Source: Acidobacteriota bacterium
GTDB taxonomy: Bacteria; Acidobacteriota; Terriglobia; Terriglobales; Acidobacteriaceae
Direction of reading: 5' to 3'
Length of the DNA: 64,000 nucleotides
Assembly (NCBI GenBank): GCA_021793405.1
Contig: JAJYSV010000005.1
Span: 1-64,000 of the forward strand
Below the pieces are notes generated by a model, which worked only from the letters and a program-made list of their open reading frames with translations, did not search any database and was not told the DNA's origin. Positions 1 to 8,846 of this stretch are shown here, piece after piece; within the stretch, counting starts at the first letter, position 1; each line of letters opens with the position of its first letter. A program made the translations under genes and the position numbers.

Positions 1-1191
1 GGCAAGACCCTCGGAATTGTCGGTTTGGGCCGGGTTGGCCTGGAAGTAGCGCGCCGCGCCCATGGCTTCGGCATGGATCTGGTGGGCCATGATCCCTTTG
101 TCTCGGCGGCCATTGCCCGCGAGTACGGCGTGCGGCTAGCTTCGCGCGAGGAAGTCTTTCGCCAGGCGGATTACCTGACGCTGCACGTCGGCCTGACCCA
201 TGAAACGGAAGGCATGCTGAACGCAGCCAACCTAGCCACCATGAAGAAAGGCGTGCGCATCGTCAACTGCGCCCGCGGCGAACTGATCGTCGAAGAAGCT
301 CTCGCTGAAGCTTTGCGCAGCGGTCAAGTCGGCGGCGCGGCGCTCGATGTCTTCCGCAAGGAGCCACTGAAGGATTCGCCCTTTTTCGATCTCGAAAATG
401 TGATTCTGACCCCGCACATCGCCGGTTCGACCGCGGAAGCGCAGGAGGCGGTTGGCGTTCAGATTGCGGAACAGGTCCGGGCGTATTTGACCACCGGCGT
501 CGTCCAGAATGCCGTCAACTTCCCCTCGCTTTCGTACGAGGAATACACCGCGCTCGCGCCCTATATCGAATTGGGCGAACGCCTCGGAAAATTTCTGACC
601 GCAACCTTTGGCGCGAGCGTGGAAAGCGTCGACTTCGCATATTCCGGCCAACTGAAGGAGATGCGCACGGAGCTGATCCGCAACGCGGCCCTCTGCGGCA
701 TTCTAGGCAGTTCCGAGCACATCAATCGTATCAACGCTTCCGCAATTGCGAAGGAGCAGGGTATCCATGTTCACGAACAGAAAACGGAGGCGGTGTCGGG
801 CGGTGCAGGCAGCGTGCTGAAACTGACGCTGCATACGGCGCAGCGCAGCATGACTGTCAGCGGTACGGCGCGTCATGGCAGATTTCCCCGGCTACTGTCC
901 TGTGATGGCATCGATATTGAAGCGCCGCTGGAAGGAACTCTGCTGTTTCTACGCAACCAGGATGTTCCCGGCGTCATTGGCAGAATTGGCACGACCCTGG
1001 GCGACTATGCCATCAACATTGCCAACTTTGCGCTGGGTCGCGCCGATGGCAACGATGGACATGGGGTGCGACAAGCGCTCGCTCTCGTCCACGTGGACGC
1101 TGAAACCACGCCCGCGCAGATTCAAAAGGCGCTGGAATCGCTGAGCAAAATGGAAGCCATCAAAAGCGTCCGGCTGGTAAAACTGGACTAA
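1..1191 (+). CDS. serA: D-3-phosphoglycerate dehydrogenase (5' end outside window)
   Basis: Oxidises 3-phosphoglycerate to 3-phosphohydroxypyruvate, the first step of serine synthesis in the cytosol. The reading frame is already open at base 1, so the gene starts upstream; 396 residues are visible of a long-form enzyme of about 530. The visible part opens with the NAD-binding GLGRVG loop, then NCARGE and the TPHIAGST segment of the catalytic domain. After these come the intervening domain typical of long SerA and a C-terminal ACT domain beginning near DVPGVIGRIG, which in this family binds serine or takes part in oligomerisation. The TTG at base 25 is internal and is not a start. The identification is firm; only the N-terminal substrate domain cannot be checked. 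Confidence 0.95.
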   Translation, partial: GKTLGIVGLGRVGLEVARRAHGFGMDLVGHDPFVSAAIAREYGVRLASREEVFRQADYLTLHVGLTHETEGMLNAANLATMKKGVRIVNCARGELIVEEALAEALRSGQVGGAALDVFRKEPLKDSPFFDLENVILTPHIAGSTAEAQEAVGVQIAEQVRAYLTTGVVQNAVNFPSLSYEEYTALAPYIELGERLGKFLTATFGASVESVDFAYSGQLKEMRTELIRNAALCGILGSSEHINRINASAIAKEQGIHVHEQKTEAVSGGAGSVLKLTLHTAQRSMTVSGTARHGRFPRLLSCDGIDIEAPLEGTLLFLRNQDVPGVIGRIGTTLGDYAINIANFALGRADGNDGHGVRQALALVHVDAETTPAQIQKALESLSKMEAIKSVRLVKLD

Positions 1192-1344
1192 GGCCGGACA
1201 AGCTGAACTGAAGGCTGGATCAACCCGTGCCTTCGCTGTCTTGTTGGATCAAGTGGGCCTGCGGTAGCATCTCACTTGAGCGCCGACCTGGAACGAAACG
1301 AGATAGCACAGTTTCCCTGGTTTTGGTTTAGAGGGTTTTCTTTC

Positions 1345-1740
1345 ATGCCGTTATACGAATACGAATGTAAGCAGTGCCACGAGCGACTGGAAAAGATTCA
1401 AAGCTTCAGCGCGCCACATGAAACCAAATGTCCGAAATGTGGTGGTGAGCTGGAGCGAGTGATTTCCGCGCCCGCAATCCAGTTCAAAGGTGCCGGCTGG
1501 TATGTGAACGACTACGCGAAGTCCGGCAGCAAGGCCGCATCCTCTTCGGATTCGGCCAGCAACTCCGAAAGCAAATCGGATATATCCGCTGCCGCTGCTG
1601 ACAAGAAATCGGACTCCGGCGACAGCAAGCCTGCCTCGTCGACGCAGGACTCTTCTGCTTCCGTCAAAAGCACGCCTGCCAGCAGCAGCGCTTCCGGTGG
1701 CTCCTCCAGCAGCAATGGCAGTTCCGGTTCCAGCAAGTAA
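1345..1740 (+). CDS. FmdB-family zinc-ribbon protein with Ser-rich tail
   Basis: Small protein of 131 residues. It begins MPLYEYECKQCH and carries a second CPKCGG knuckle, so four cysteines form one zinc ribbon in residues 1-50; this is the FmdB/CxxC_CxxC_SSSS regulatory-protein family. The second half is almost entirely Ser, Ala, Lys and Asp and is probably disordered. The start is taken at ATG 1345 because the family begins exactly there; an upstream GTG-type extension adds a 23-residue segment unlike the family. FmdB was named as a formamidase regulator, but the general function is unknown. It stands alone between serA and the UvrC-like gene, with 153 bases of gene-free DNA before it. Confidence 0.85.
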   Translation: MPLYEYECKQCHERLEKIQSFSAPHETKCPKCGGELERVISAPAIQFKGAGWYVNDYAKSGSKAASSSDSASNSESKSDISAAAADKKSDSGDSKPASSTQDSSASVKSTPASSSASGGSSSSNGSSGSSK

Positions 1741-1810
1741 AGCGAATGAGAGCCCCTCGGAGCAATGTTGCTGCGTGCTGGTGAGTACATAGATTGACTA
1801 CAATCAGCGT

Positions 1811-3217
1811 GTGCTGGATCACTCGCTCCCCATACCGGAGAAAGACCTGGAAGCGTGGCTGCGGGATCTGCCGGCTCGGCCTGCGGTCTTTGCGCTGTTC
1901 GGCTCAGAGGCTCCGAACAACGAGGGTCCCGCGCCGGAGCCTTATATTTCAAGAACCGCCAATCTGCGCCGTCGCATGCATCGGCTACTGGCGCCCCAGT
2001 TCGCAGGCACCAGGCGGTTGCATTTGGGTGGAACTGTGGTGCGCCTGGATTACTCTGAAGTGGGTTCGGAATTTGTCACCGCTCTGCTGTTGCTACAGGC
2101 AGTGCGTAGATACTGCGGCGAGCGCGTGCGCAAGCATCTGCATTTGCGCCCCCCCATCTTGTTACGCCTCACATCCGGGAACGCCTATCCCCGTGTCTAT
2201 GTAACGAACCGGGTCACGCAACGGGCATTGGCCTGCACCTACGGGCCGTTTTATTCCCGTACCGCAGCGGAACGCTTTCTTGACGATTCGCTGAATTTCT
2301 TTGAGCTCCGCCGCTGCACGGAAGAGTTGCACCCCGACCCGGCGTTTCCAGGATGCGTGTACTCCGAGATGAAGATGTGCCTGGCACCCTGTTTCAAGGG
2401 CTGCACCGACCAACGGTATGCCCAGGAGGCGCAGCAGGTGCGCGAATATCTGGATTCGCGCGGGGCACGGACGATTGCCAATCTGGAGAAAGAACGAGAT
2501 GTGGCGTCGGCTGCATTGGACTTTGAAAAAGCCGCTCGACTGCACCAGCGTGTACAGAAAATGAAAGCCGTCACACAGCAGGCGGCGCCGCTGGTACATC
2601 CGCTGGCAGATCTCGATGCCATTATTGTGCAGCCGACGGTTCCGCAGCAGCACCAAGCGCCGTCGGCGGCAGACACCGGGCCGGAAAAGCTGTCGAACCG
2701 CGCGCTGCAAACAGAAGCCACCCACGTTGCCATTTTCCTTGTTCGCGGCGGCAGAATCCTTGGGCCCGGACTTTATTCTGTGGAAGGTATGAGGCATCCC
2801 AACGAGCGAGCGGGTTCGACGTCGCTCTTTGCGCATCCAACCCTGCTGGAACCCACGCCGCTGGCAACTCTGCCCGCAGCCTTCGGTCCAGCCCCCACCG
2901 GATCTGGCGCGACCGTTCCCGCTACAAGGAAGGGGGCGCGAGGCCAGCTCGAACAGCGCCTGCAAACCATACTGGACGAACTCGACACCCAGGCGCGGGC
3001 GGAAAAATTTCCGATTGATCAGTTGAGCGAACATCTGTCGCTATTGGCCCGGTGGTACTATCGGCCAGTCAATCGGCGCATTGGAGAAATCTTCTTTCGC
3101 GATGAGCAGCGCCAGGCGGATTCAGCCGAGGAACGTCCATTTCCTCTGTCTCGCGTTGTCCGCGGCATCTCCCGCGTCTTTTGCGGACAGAGAGAAGTGG
3201 TGGAAACCGCCGAGTGA
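1811..3217 (+). CDS. UvrC-like protein lacking the C-terminal nuclease half
   Basis: The 468 residues resemble only the N-terminal half of excinuclease subunit UvrC. Residues 23-60 align with the GIY-YIG domain, but the GIY strand reads PAVFALF and the YIG strand PYIS; the NLRRR helix is kept. Residues 144-169 match the UvrC TYGPF...LRRC segment. Cysteines 182, 190, 194 and 198 recall the UvrC cysteine cluster. Residues 224-252 form a UVR helical hairpin of the type that contacts UvrB. No RNase H-like endonuclease or helix-hairpin-helix domain follows; the last 210 residues are low in recognisable motifs. It may be a UvrB-binding accessory or a Cho-like relative whose activity is doubtful. 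The start is GTG 1811, only six bases after a TACAAT hexamer, so a leaderless transcript is possible. Confidence 0.75.
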   Translation: MLDHSLPIPEKDLEAWLRDLPARPAVFALFGSEAPNNEGPAPEPYISRTANLRRRMHRLLAPQFAGTRRLHLGGTVVRLDYSEVGSEFVTALLLLQAVRRYCGERVRKHLHLRPPILLRLTSGNAYPRVYVTNRVTQRALACTYGPFYSRTAAERFLDDSLNFFELRRCTEELHPDPAFPGCVYSEMKMCLAPCFKGCTDQRYAQEAQQVREYLDSRGARTIANLEKERDVASAALDFEKAARLHQRVQKMKAVTQQAAPLVHPLADLDAIIVQPTVPQQHQAPSAADTGPEKLSNRALQTEATHVAIFLVRGGRILGPGLYSVEGMRHPNERAGSTSLFAHPTLLEPTPLATLPAAFGPAPTGSGATVPATRKGARGQLEQRLQTILDELDTQARAEKFPIDQLSEHLSLLARWYYRPVNRRIGEIFFRDEQRQADSAEERPFPLSRVVRGISRVFCGQREVVETAE

Positions 3218-3315
3218 CTACCTTAGGATGAGAATTCAGTTTGGATGGGGAAAATTTTGACGAAACCGGTGCCTGAAGATCTGGCTTCGCAAAAGCGGGG
3301 AAGTGGAGCGACCGA

Positions 3316-4929
3316 GTGAGCGAGTGTTCCTTGCAGGAGGGATCATCCTTTGCTGCGCCTTCCTCTGTTGTCGCGTGGAGGCGTAGGCGTAGACGGCTAG
3401 AACCGGTGGCTGCCATCCTGGCCCTGGTTCCGATTGCGCTGTTTCTCGCCGCTGCTGTAGGACGCCTGTGCTACGCGTTTCCCTTAGAGCAGTTGGAAGG
3501 ATCCATGCTGCTGGCGGCGGAACGCGTTGCGCGCGGGCTGCCTATTTATGTGCGCCCAAATTTCCGATTTATCCCATACATGTACGCGCCGGCATATTAT
3601 TACGTTTCTGGATGGATGGTGCGGCTGCTCGGCCCCCGCTTTCTCGCATTGCGGCTTGTCTCTCTGCTGAGCACGTGCGCATCGCTGGCGATCATCTACC
3701 TGCTTGTCCTTTTCGACACACCGGGCAGCAAACAACGCAGGCACCTGGCCGCGTTGGCCGCAGCCGGCCTGTATGCGGCGGCGTATCCCTGGACGCGCCA
3801 GTGGTTCGATCTGGGACGGCTGGACTCGTTCTATGTTCTTCTGCTTTTGCTGGCATTATTGTGCACGCGCCGCCTGCATCCAATCTTCGCCGCCGTTGCG
3901 TGGACGCTCACTTTTCTCGCCAAGCAGACAATCTTTCCGGTCGCCGTGGTTCTACTTTGTACCGACTGGAAACGTCCACGGCGGCTGTTGCTGGGGCTGG
4001 GAAGTTTTCTGCTGCTGACCGCGATCTGCACCCGGCTGTTGGATCACGCAACGCAAGGCTGGTTCTGGTTCTACACGTTTACCGTCCCGCACGCGAATGC
4101 AGACCTGTTGCTGCGCCCGGCGGTGTCTTACATTCCTTCGGAACTGATTGCGCCGTTCGGTGTTGCGCTCTTGATTGCGGGCATGGCGTGGGCCTGGACG
4201 CGCCCGGCGCTTGGCAATTTCGCGGCGCGTTTCTACCTGCTCGCCGGGGCATCTATCTTTGCGCTCTGCTGGTTTTTGCAGGCACACGCCGGCGCCACCC
4301 TCAACACTCCGATGCCTGTCTATGCCGTCATCGCTGTTATTTTCGGAATCTCGTTTGGCCGCTTGGATACCCTTCTGGCGTTGAAATCCTTGGAGCTTGC
4401 CCGCGTCTTCTTATTGGCGGCGGTGGCGATTCCCCTGGTTAGTTGGGTCTACAGTCCGCACGATGTGACTCCACGCCCGGAACTCACCGCTTCGCGGCAA
4501 GAATTGATCGCATGGCTGCGCACTTTTCCGGGTGACGTGTTCCTGCCCTCCAATCCCTATGAAGGAGTGGTGGCCGGCAAGCAATGGCATCCCGATTTTG
4601 CCGCTCTCCATGATGCATTGCGTCCCGACCTGCCGGATGTCCGTCAGCCGGTCCTGGCGGAAATTTCCATTGAGATTGACCAGGAGAAATTCGACGCCAT
4701 TGTGTTGGACGGTCTGCCCGAGCAGACACTTCCGCCGCAGACCTGGCTGCCGCCCGACCTTGGTCGTCACTATCCCATCCTCGGAATCGTGCCGGGCGGC
4801 GAGGCCGGCGACCCGTTCGGGCCGCATCCGGTCTATTTTCTGCTGCCTTGCCGCGAGCAGGCGTTGGCCATCGCCAAAAAATGGACGTTGATGGAAACTG
4901 GCGGGCCCTCCTCCTGCGCAACTGACTAA
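3316..4929 (+). CDS. polytopic membrane protein, GT39/ArnT-like glycosyltransferase
   Basis: A 537-residue protein with about ten hydrophobic segments between residues 30 and 380, followed by a soluble C-terminal part of about 150 residues. The first periplasmic loop after TM1 contains acidic residues (LEQLEG) and the RFIPYMYAPAYYY stretch, the arrangement seen in GT-C glycosyltransferases of the PMT/ArnT type, which move a sugar from a polyprenyl phosphate donor at the outer face of the inner membrane. The acceptor cannot be told from sequence. The start is GTG 3316 with GTGGAG six bases upstream. It lies 98 bases after the UvrC-like gene and 31 bases before rpe. The family call is moderate; substrate is unknown. 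Confidence 0.65.
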   Translation: MSECSLQEGSSFAAPSSVVAWRRRRRRLEPVAAILALVPIALFLAAAVGRLCYAFPLEQLEGSMLLAAERVARGLPIYVRPNFRFIPYMYAPAYYYVSGWMVRLLGPRFLALRLVSLLSTCASLAIIYLLVLFDTPGSKQRRHLAALAAAGLYAAAYPWTRQWFDLGRLDSFYVLLLLLALLCTRRLHPIFAAVAWTLTFLAKQTIFPVAVVLLCTDWKRPRRLLLGLGSFLLLTAICTRLLDHATQGWFWFYTFTVPHANADLLLRPAVSYIPSELIAPFGVALLIAGMAWAWTRPALGNFAARFYLLAGASIFALCWFLQAHAGATLNTPMPVYAVIAVIFGISFGRLDTLLALKSLELARVFLLAAVAIPLVSWVYSPHDVTPRPELTASRQELIAWLRTFPGDVFLPSNPYEGVVAGKQWHPDFAALHDALRPDLPDVRQPVLAEISIEIDQEKFDAIVLDGLPEQTLPPQTWLPPDLGRHYPILGIVPGGEAGDPFGPHPVYFLLPCREQALAIAKKWTLMETGGPSSCATD

Positions 4930-4960
4930 CATTGCGTGCCGCTGATAGACTAAAAGGACC

Positions 4961-5743
4961 GTGGTGGAACTGGCACCCTCAATACTTTCCGCAGACTTTG
5001 CTCATTTGGCGGGGCAGATCCAAGCCGCTGAGCGAGGCGGCGCAACCGTCATCCATGTGGATGTGATGGACGGCCATTTCGTGCCGAACATCACCATCGG
5101 TCCGCCTGTGGTGGCGTCCTTGCGCAAAGTGACCAGGTTGCCGCTCGATTGCCATTTGATGATCGAGAACCCGGATGAGTTTATCCCCGCGCTGGCCGAA
5201 GCGGGAGCGAATTGGGTCAGCGTGCATTACGAGGCATGCCGCCATTTGCATCGCTCGCTGGAACTGATTGCGCAGCATGGAATGAAGCCGGCGGTGGTCA
5301 TCAACCCGGCGACGCGGGTCAATTTGCTGATCGACATTTTGCCCATGGTGCACCACGTCCTGGTGATGAGTGTCAACCCTGGCTTTGGGGGACAGAAGTT
5401 CATCCCATTTTCGCTCGAGAAGGTCCGGCATTTATGCGCAATTCGCGCCGAGCTGGGGTTGGAATATCGAGTGGAAGTTGACGGCGGGGTTGCGCCGGAT
5501 ACGGTTGCGCAAGTAGTCGAGGCGGGAGCCGACCTGTTGGTGGCTGGACATGCGATCTTCGGCGATGGGCATCCCGAAGAAAATGCGCGTCGGCTGTTGC
5601 TCATGGCGCGCGCGGCCGCAAGCCCGCCATCGAAACAAGGCACGAAACATTCCGGTCCAAGAAAAAATGTGCGTGAAAATGGCAGACCGCTTTACCGAAC
5701 CACTGGCAAGCGCAAAAGTCTGCTGAGGGGAAGTACAGTATGA
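4961..5743 (+). CDS. rpe: ribulose-phosphate 3-epimerase with C-terminal extension
   Basis: Interconverts ribulose 5-phosphate and xylulose 5-phosphate in the pentose phosphate pathway. The TIM-barrel signatures are all present: APSILSADFAHL at the start, HVDVMDGHFVPN, CHLMIENPD, VMSVNPGFGGQKF and VEVDGGV, giving the metal-binding His and Asp residues and the phosphate loop. The barrel ends near residue 222; a basic, low-complexity tail of about 38 residues follows, beyond the usual length of about 220-230. The start is GTG 4961, or GTG 4964 directly after it, with AAAAGGA just upstream. The stop codon overlaps the next ATG by four bases, which suggests translational coupling to the bamD-like gene. 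Confidence 0.93.
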   Translation: MVELAPSILSADFAHLAGQIQAAERGGATVIHVDVMDGHFVPNITIGPPVVASLRKVTRLPLDCHLMIENPDEFIPALAEAGANWVSVHYEACRHLHRSLELIAQHGMKPAVVINPATRVNLLIDILPMVHHVLVMSVNPGFGGQKFIPFSLEKVRHLCAIRAELGLEYRVEVDGGVAPDTVAQVVEAGADLLVAGHAIFGDGHPEENARRLLLMARAAASPPSKQGTKHSGPRKNVRENGRPLYRTTGKRKSLLRGSTV

Positions 5744-7461
5744 ATCAGTCCATGAATCGTTTTCTGAATCGTTCACCGCAACGCTACATCGCTCTATGCG
5801 CATCGGTCGTTCTCTGCGGCAGCATGGCTCACGCGGGAATCTTCCACCGCAAGCAAAAGCCGCTCTCGCAAAAAGACGATGCGCTTGCCAGCGTTGCCTC
5901 CAGCCAGCCGGACAAGGAGTTGTTCGATCGCGCGATGATTGCCTTGAAAAAGGGCAAGTACGATATAGCCCGGCTGGATCTGCAAACACTGTTGAATACC
6001 TATCCCGATTCCGAATACCAGATGCGTGCCAAGCTCGCAATCGGAGACACATGGTACAACGAGGGCGGAACCGCCGCTCTGCAGCAGGCCGAAGAAGAGT
6101 ACAAGGACTTCATCACCTTCTTTCCTGACAAGCCCGAAGCCGCGGAAGCTCAGATGAAAGTGGCGGACATCTACTACAAGCAGATGGAAAAGCCGGATCG
6201 AGATCCCACCAATGCGACCCGCGCCCAGGAAGAATACCGGGCCATGATCCTGCAATATCCTGACTCCAGCTTGATCCCTCAGGCCAAGCAGCGCTTGCGC
6301 GAAGTGCAGGAGGTTTTAGGCGATCATGAATTCGATATCGGCGCATTTTATGAAACGCGGATGAACTATGCCGCCGCAGTTGCCCGACTGCAATCCATCA
6401 TCGATACGTATCCCCTCTACAGTAGGGTCGATGAGGCGCTGCTGGACGTCGGCGATTCCTATGCCGCGGAGGCGCGCAACATGGAGAGTATGCGCATCGA
6501 CCCCGCGGCGAAGGCCCGCCTGATAAAGCTCTTCAACAATCGCGCCGCGCATGCCTACGACCGTGTCGTCCTCGAGTATCCGATGGCGCCGCATGCGGAT
6601 GATGCGCGCGATAGGCTGGAGGCCATGAATCGACCGGTGCCGCAACCCAGCCAGGAGCAAATTGCCGCAAGCGCAGCCGTTGAGCAGAGTCGGGCTCCAA
6701 TCAACTTGAAATACAAGGCATTTCTGTTGATCACAGCGCGGCCTTCCACCGTGCAGGCGGCACGGGTTGGGGAGCCAAGCCTCACCAATCCGCCTCAGAT
6801 CATTGCCCCATCCCTGGTAAAGGGCGCCGTGGCCGACATCAACTGGGCGATCAAGCCGGATGGCAAGCCTGCTCCGAATGTAGCGGGCACAGCGAACGAT
6901 CTCAACGCGCTTGCCGCAGTTGGGGGCAGCGGCGCATCCGAGAATCCCGCCGCCACCGGCCAGCAGCAACCCGGCGCGTCAGGAAAGAATGGCGTGCAGA
7001 TGAATGATATGTCTGGCGACGAAAATATAACTGGATCAGTTACCAATCCGGAACCGTCCGCGCCGATGAACGCAGTGCAACCTCCAGCCGGTTCCGAGAC
7101 TGCTCCACCAGCGACCGCGCCGTCTGCGGGCGGCAACGCTAATCCTGCCGTTCCGCCGGCCAACACAACGGACACCAATAGCTCCCCTGCCGTCTGGCCA
7201 TCCGCAACCAAGGACAATGGCGGTTTACCAACCGTAACTCCCCCCAACAGCACGCCTCTTCCTGCGGCGCAGAAGGCAGCCCCGGCGCCGTCCCAGGTGA
7301 ACGACGTACCTCAGGGCGGCCATCCCGAGAACACCGTGGATGAAAATACCGCCCAGACCGGTAAGAAGAAGAAAAAGAATCCGAAGCCGAGATTTGAAGG
7401 CAAGGAAGAATCATCCAGCGCGCACAAGAAGAAGGGCCTGCGTAAGCTGAATCCGTTTTAA
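5740..7461 (+). CDS. bamD: BamD-like outer-membrane assembly protein with long disordered tail
   Basis: Residues 55-310 hold BamD/YfiO-type TPR units (for example DKELFDRAMIALKKGKYDIA, LLNTYPDSEY, YKDFITFFPDKPEA, YRAMILQYPDS). BamD supports insertion of beta-barrel proteins by the BAM complex at the periplasmic face of the outer membrane. The N-terminus is a signal sequence ending AHA-G, a signal peptidase I pattern; the two cysteines in it (residues 20 and 26) are not in a canonical lipobox, unlike E. coli BamD. From about residue 320 a Pro/Ala/Ser/Asn-rich region leads to a Lys-rich end, so the 573 residues are more than twice the family's usual length. ATG 5740 overlaps the rpe stop. Family call is good; membership in BAM is inferred. 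Confidence 0.8.
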   Translation: MNQSMNRFLNRSPQRYIALCASVVLCGSMAHAGIFHRKQKPLSQKDDALASVASSQPDKELFDRAMIALKKGKYDIARLDLQTLLNTYPDSEYQMRAKLAIGDTWYNEGGTAALQQAEEEYKDFITFFPDKPEAAEAQMKVADIYYKQMEKPDRDPTNATRAQEEYRAMILQYPDSSLIPQAKQRLREVQEVLGDHEFDIGAFYETRMNYAAAVARLQSIIDTYPLYSRVDEALLDVGDSYAAEARNMESMRIDPAAKARLIKLFNNRAAHAYDRVVLEYPMAPHADDARDRLEAMNRPVPQPSQEQIAASAAVEQSRAPINLKYKAFLLITARPSTVQAARVGEPSLTNPPQIIAPSLVKGAVADINWAIKPDGKPAPNVAGTANDLNALAAVGGSGASENPAATGQQQPGASGKNGVQMNDMSGDENITGSVTNPEPSAPMNAVQPPAGSETAPPATAPSAGGNANPAVPPANTTDTNSSPAVWPSATKDNGGLPTVTPPNSTPLPAAQKAAPAPSQVNDVPQGGHPENTVDENTAQTGKKKKKNPKPRFEGKEESSSAHKKKGLRKLNPF

Positions 7462-7551
7462 TTGAGTGTGATTGCTAAGTGGCACCGGCGAAGCGTGCGT
7501 CGCCCGCATCGTACGGTTCAGCGTCTGTATGCAAGAAAAAGGGGGCATCCG

Positions 7552-8748
7552 GTGAGGCGATTGATGTTTTCCGCCTTCGGTCGTTCGTACTTTACGTTCA
7601 GCATCATTTTGCTTGGAATGACGGTGGCGATGGGCGCACATGCCCAACAGGTAGCCCAAACTACCACTCGTCCAACGTTGCATCCAACTCCTGACGTTCA
7701 CGCCGATCGCACCGTGACTCTGTATTTTCTGGACCAGGGAGCCAGCGAGGTCAGGTTGAATCTCGAAGGACGCCCCCACCCGCTGCCCATGGAGAAAGAC
7801 AGCCAGGGTGTTTGGAGCGTTACCGTGGGCCCGCTGGAGCCGGCGATTTACGAGTATAAGTTCATAGCCGATGGAGTGCCGCTACTCGATCCTGCCAATC
7901 CGCAGATTATTCCGAATCTGCATAGTCCTTCGAACGTCCTCGAGATCCCCGGTCCGCAGCCTGAACTATGGGACGTGCAGGATGTGGCCCATGGGATTGT
8001 GCACCAACACTTCTACAAGTCCGCGATTGTTGGTGATCAGAGGGATTATTTTGTGTATACGCCGCCAGGTTACGACCCGCGTGCGCACAAGAAATATCCA
8101 GTGCTGTACCTGCTGCATGGCTACAGCGACGACGCGCGTGCCTGGGTTGCAACCGGCCGGGCCAATGTCATCCTGGACAATCTGATTGACCAAGGCAAGG
8201 CGAAGCCGATGGTTGTCGTGATGCCGCTCGGCTATGGCGCGCCGGAGATTGTTACCGGACCGCGGGCTGACTTCAACGTTGCATCGCTTCGCGAGAAAAA
8301 TTTCGAGCTCTTCACGCAGGCACTGTTGAAAGAAGTGATTCCGCAAGTGCAGTCCATGTATCGCGTCTCAGATAAGCGGAAAGATCGCGCCATTGCCGGC
8401 CTGTCCATGGGTGGTGCGGAGAGCTTGCTGGCGGGCCTGAACCACATCGATACGTTTGCCTGGGTCGGATCGTTCAGTGCCGGGGGATTGGGCACGGATT
8501 TTTCCCAGGATTTTCCTTCGCTGGATGCAAAGAGCGCCGACCAGTTGCGTTTGCTGTGGATTGCCTGCGGGTCGGACGATCGCTACACGGGAAGGACACC
8601 GCTGATCACGCTGAATCGACAAGTGGTCGCGTGGCTACGCTCGAAGAATATTCCGGTTACGTTTGTGGAAACGCCGGGCATGCATGAATGGCCAGTCTGG
8701 CGCAATAATCTGATTCAGTTTTCTCAGTTATTGTTTCAACCCAAGTAG
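7552..8748 (+). CDS. secreted alpha/beta-hydrolase, enterochelin-esterase-like (CBM48 + esterase)
   Basis: 398-residue exported esterase. After the signal peptide (ends near AHAQQ) comes an immunoglobulin-like CBM48/E-set domain (VTLYFLDQGASEVRLN ... YEYKFIADG), then the esterase-D-type hydrolase with YPVLYLLHGYSDD. The nucleophile elbow is GLSMGG with Ser285; Asp342 or Asp343 in CGSDD and His378 in GMHEW complete a plausible triad. Relatives include feruloyl or acetylxylan esterases and Fes-like enzymes, so an extracytoplasmic polysaccharide ester is a likely but unproven substrate. The start is taken at GTG 7552 because AAGAAAAAGGGGG precedes it by about seven bases; the frame is open from TTG 7462, and ATG 7564 is another option. 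Confidence 0.8.
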   Translation: MRRLMFSAFGRSYFTFSIILLGMTVAMGAHAQQVAQTTTRPTLHPTPDVHADRTVTLYFLDQGASEVRLNLEGRPHPLPMEKDSQGVWSVTVGPLEPAIYEYKFIADGVPLLDPANPQIIPNLHSPSNVLEIPGPQPELWDVQDVAHGIVHQHFYKSAIVGDQRDYFVYTPPGYDPRAHKKYPVLYLLHGYSDDARAWVATGRANVILDNLIDQGKAKPMVVVMPLGYGAPEIVTGPRADFNVASLREKNFELFTQALLKEVIPQVQSMYRVSDKRKDRAIAGLSMGGAESLLAGLNHIDTFAWVGSFSAGGLGTDFSQDFPSLDAKSADQLRLLWIACGSDDRYTGRTPLITLNRQVVAWLRSKNIPVTFVETPGMHEWPVWRNNLIQFSQLLFQPK

Positions 8749-8779
8749 GTTCGCTCGATGTGAAGTGCGGTCCCGCGTG

Positions 8780-8800
8780 TAGCACATCCGCGCTGTGCTA
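8780..8800 (+). promoter_or_regulatory. 7-bp perfect inverted repeat in the valS leader
   Basis: TAGCACA (8780-8786) is followed by a seven-base spacer and its exact complement TGTGCTA (8794-8800), 46 bases before the valS start. It could fold as an RNA hairpin or be an operator. It is not followed by a T-run and no T-box sequence is present. Function unknown. Confidence 0.35.
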
Positions 8801-8846
8801 TCGTGAAATTTGGCTGGATGGTAATTCGTCCGGTCCTTCCAAATCC

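Noticed and set aside
2162-3034. 290-codon minus-strand frame opposite the UvrC-like gene
   Set aside because: The plus frame has UVR and cysteine motifs; the minus frame is Arg/Cys-rich without a domain.
8749-8846. T-box leader for valS
   Set aside because: The region is under 100 bases and lacks the conserved T-box sequence and an antiterminator/terminator pair.
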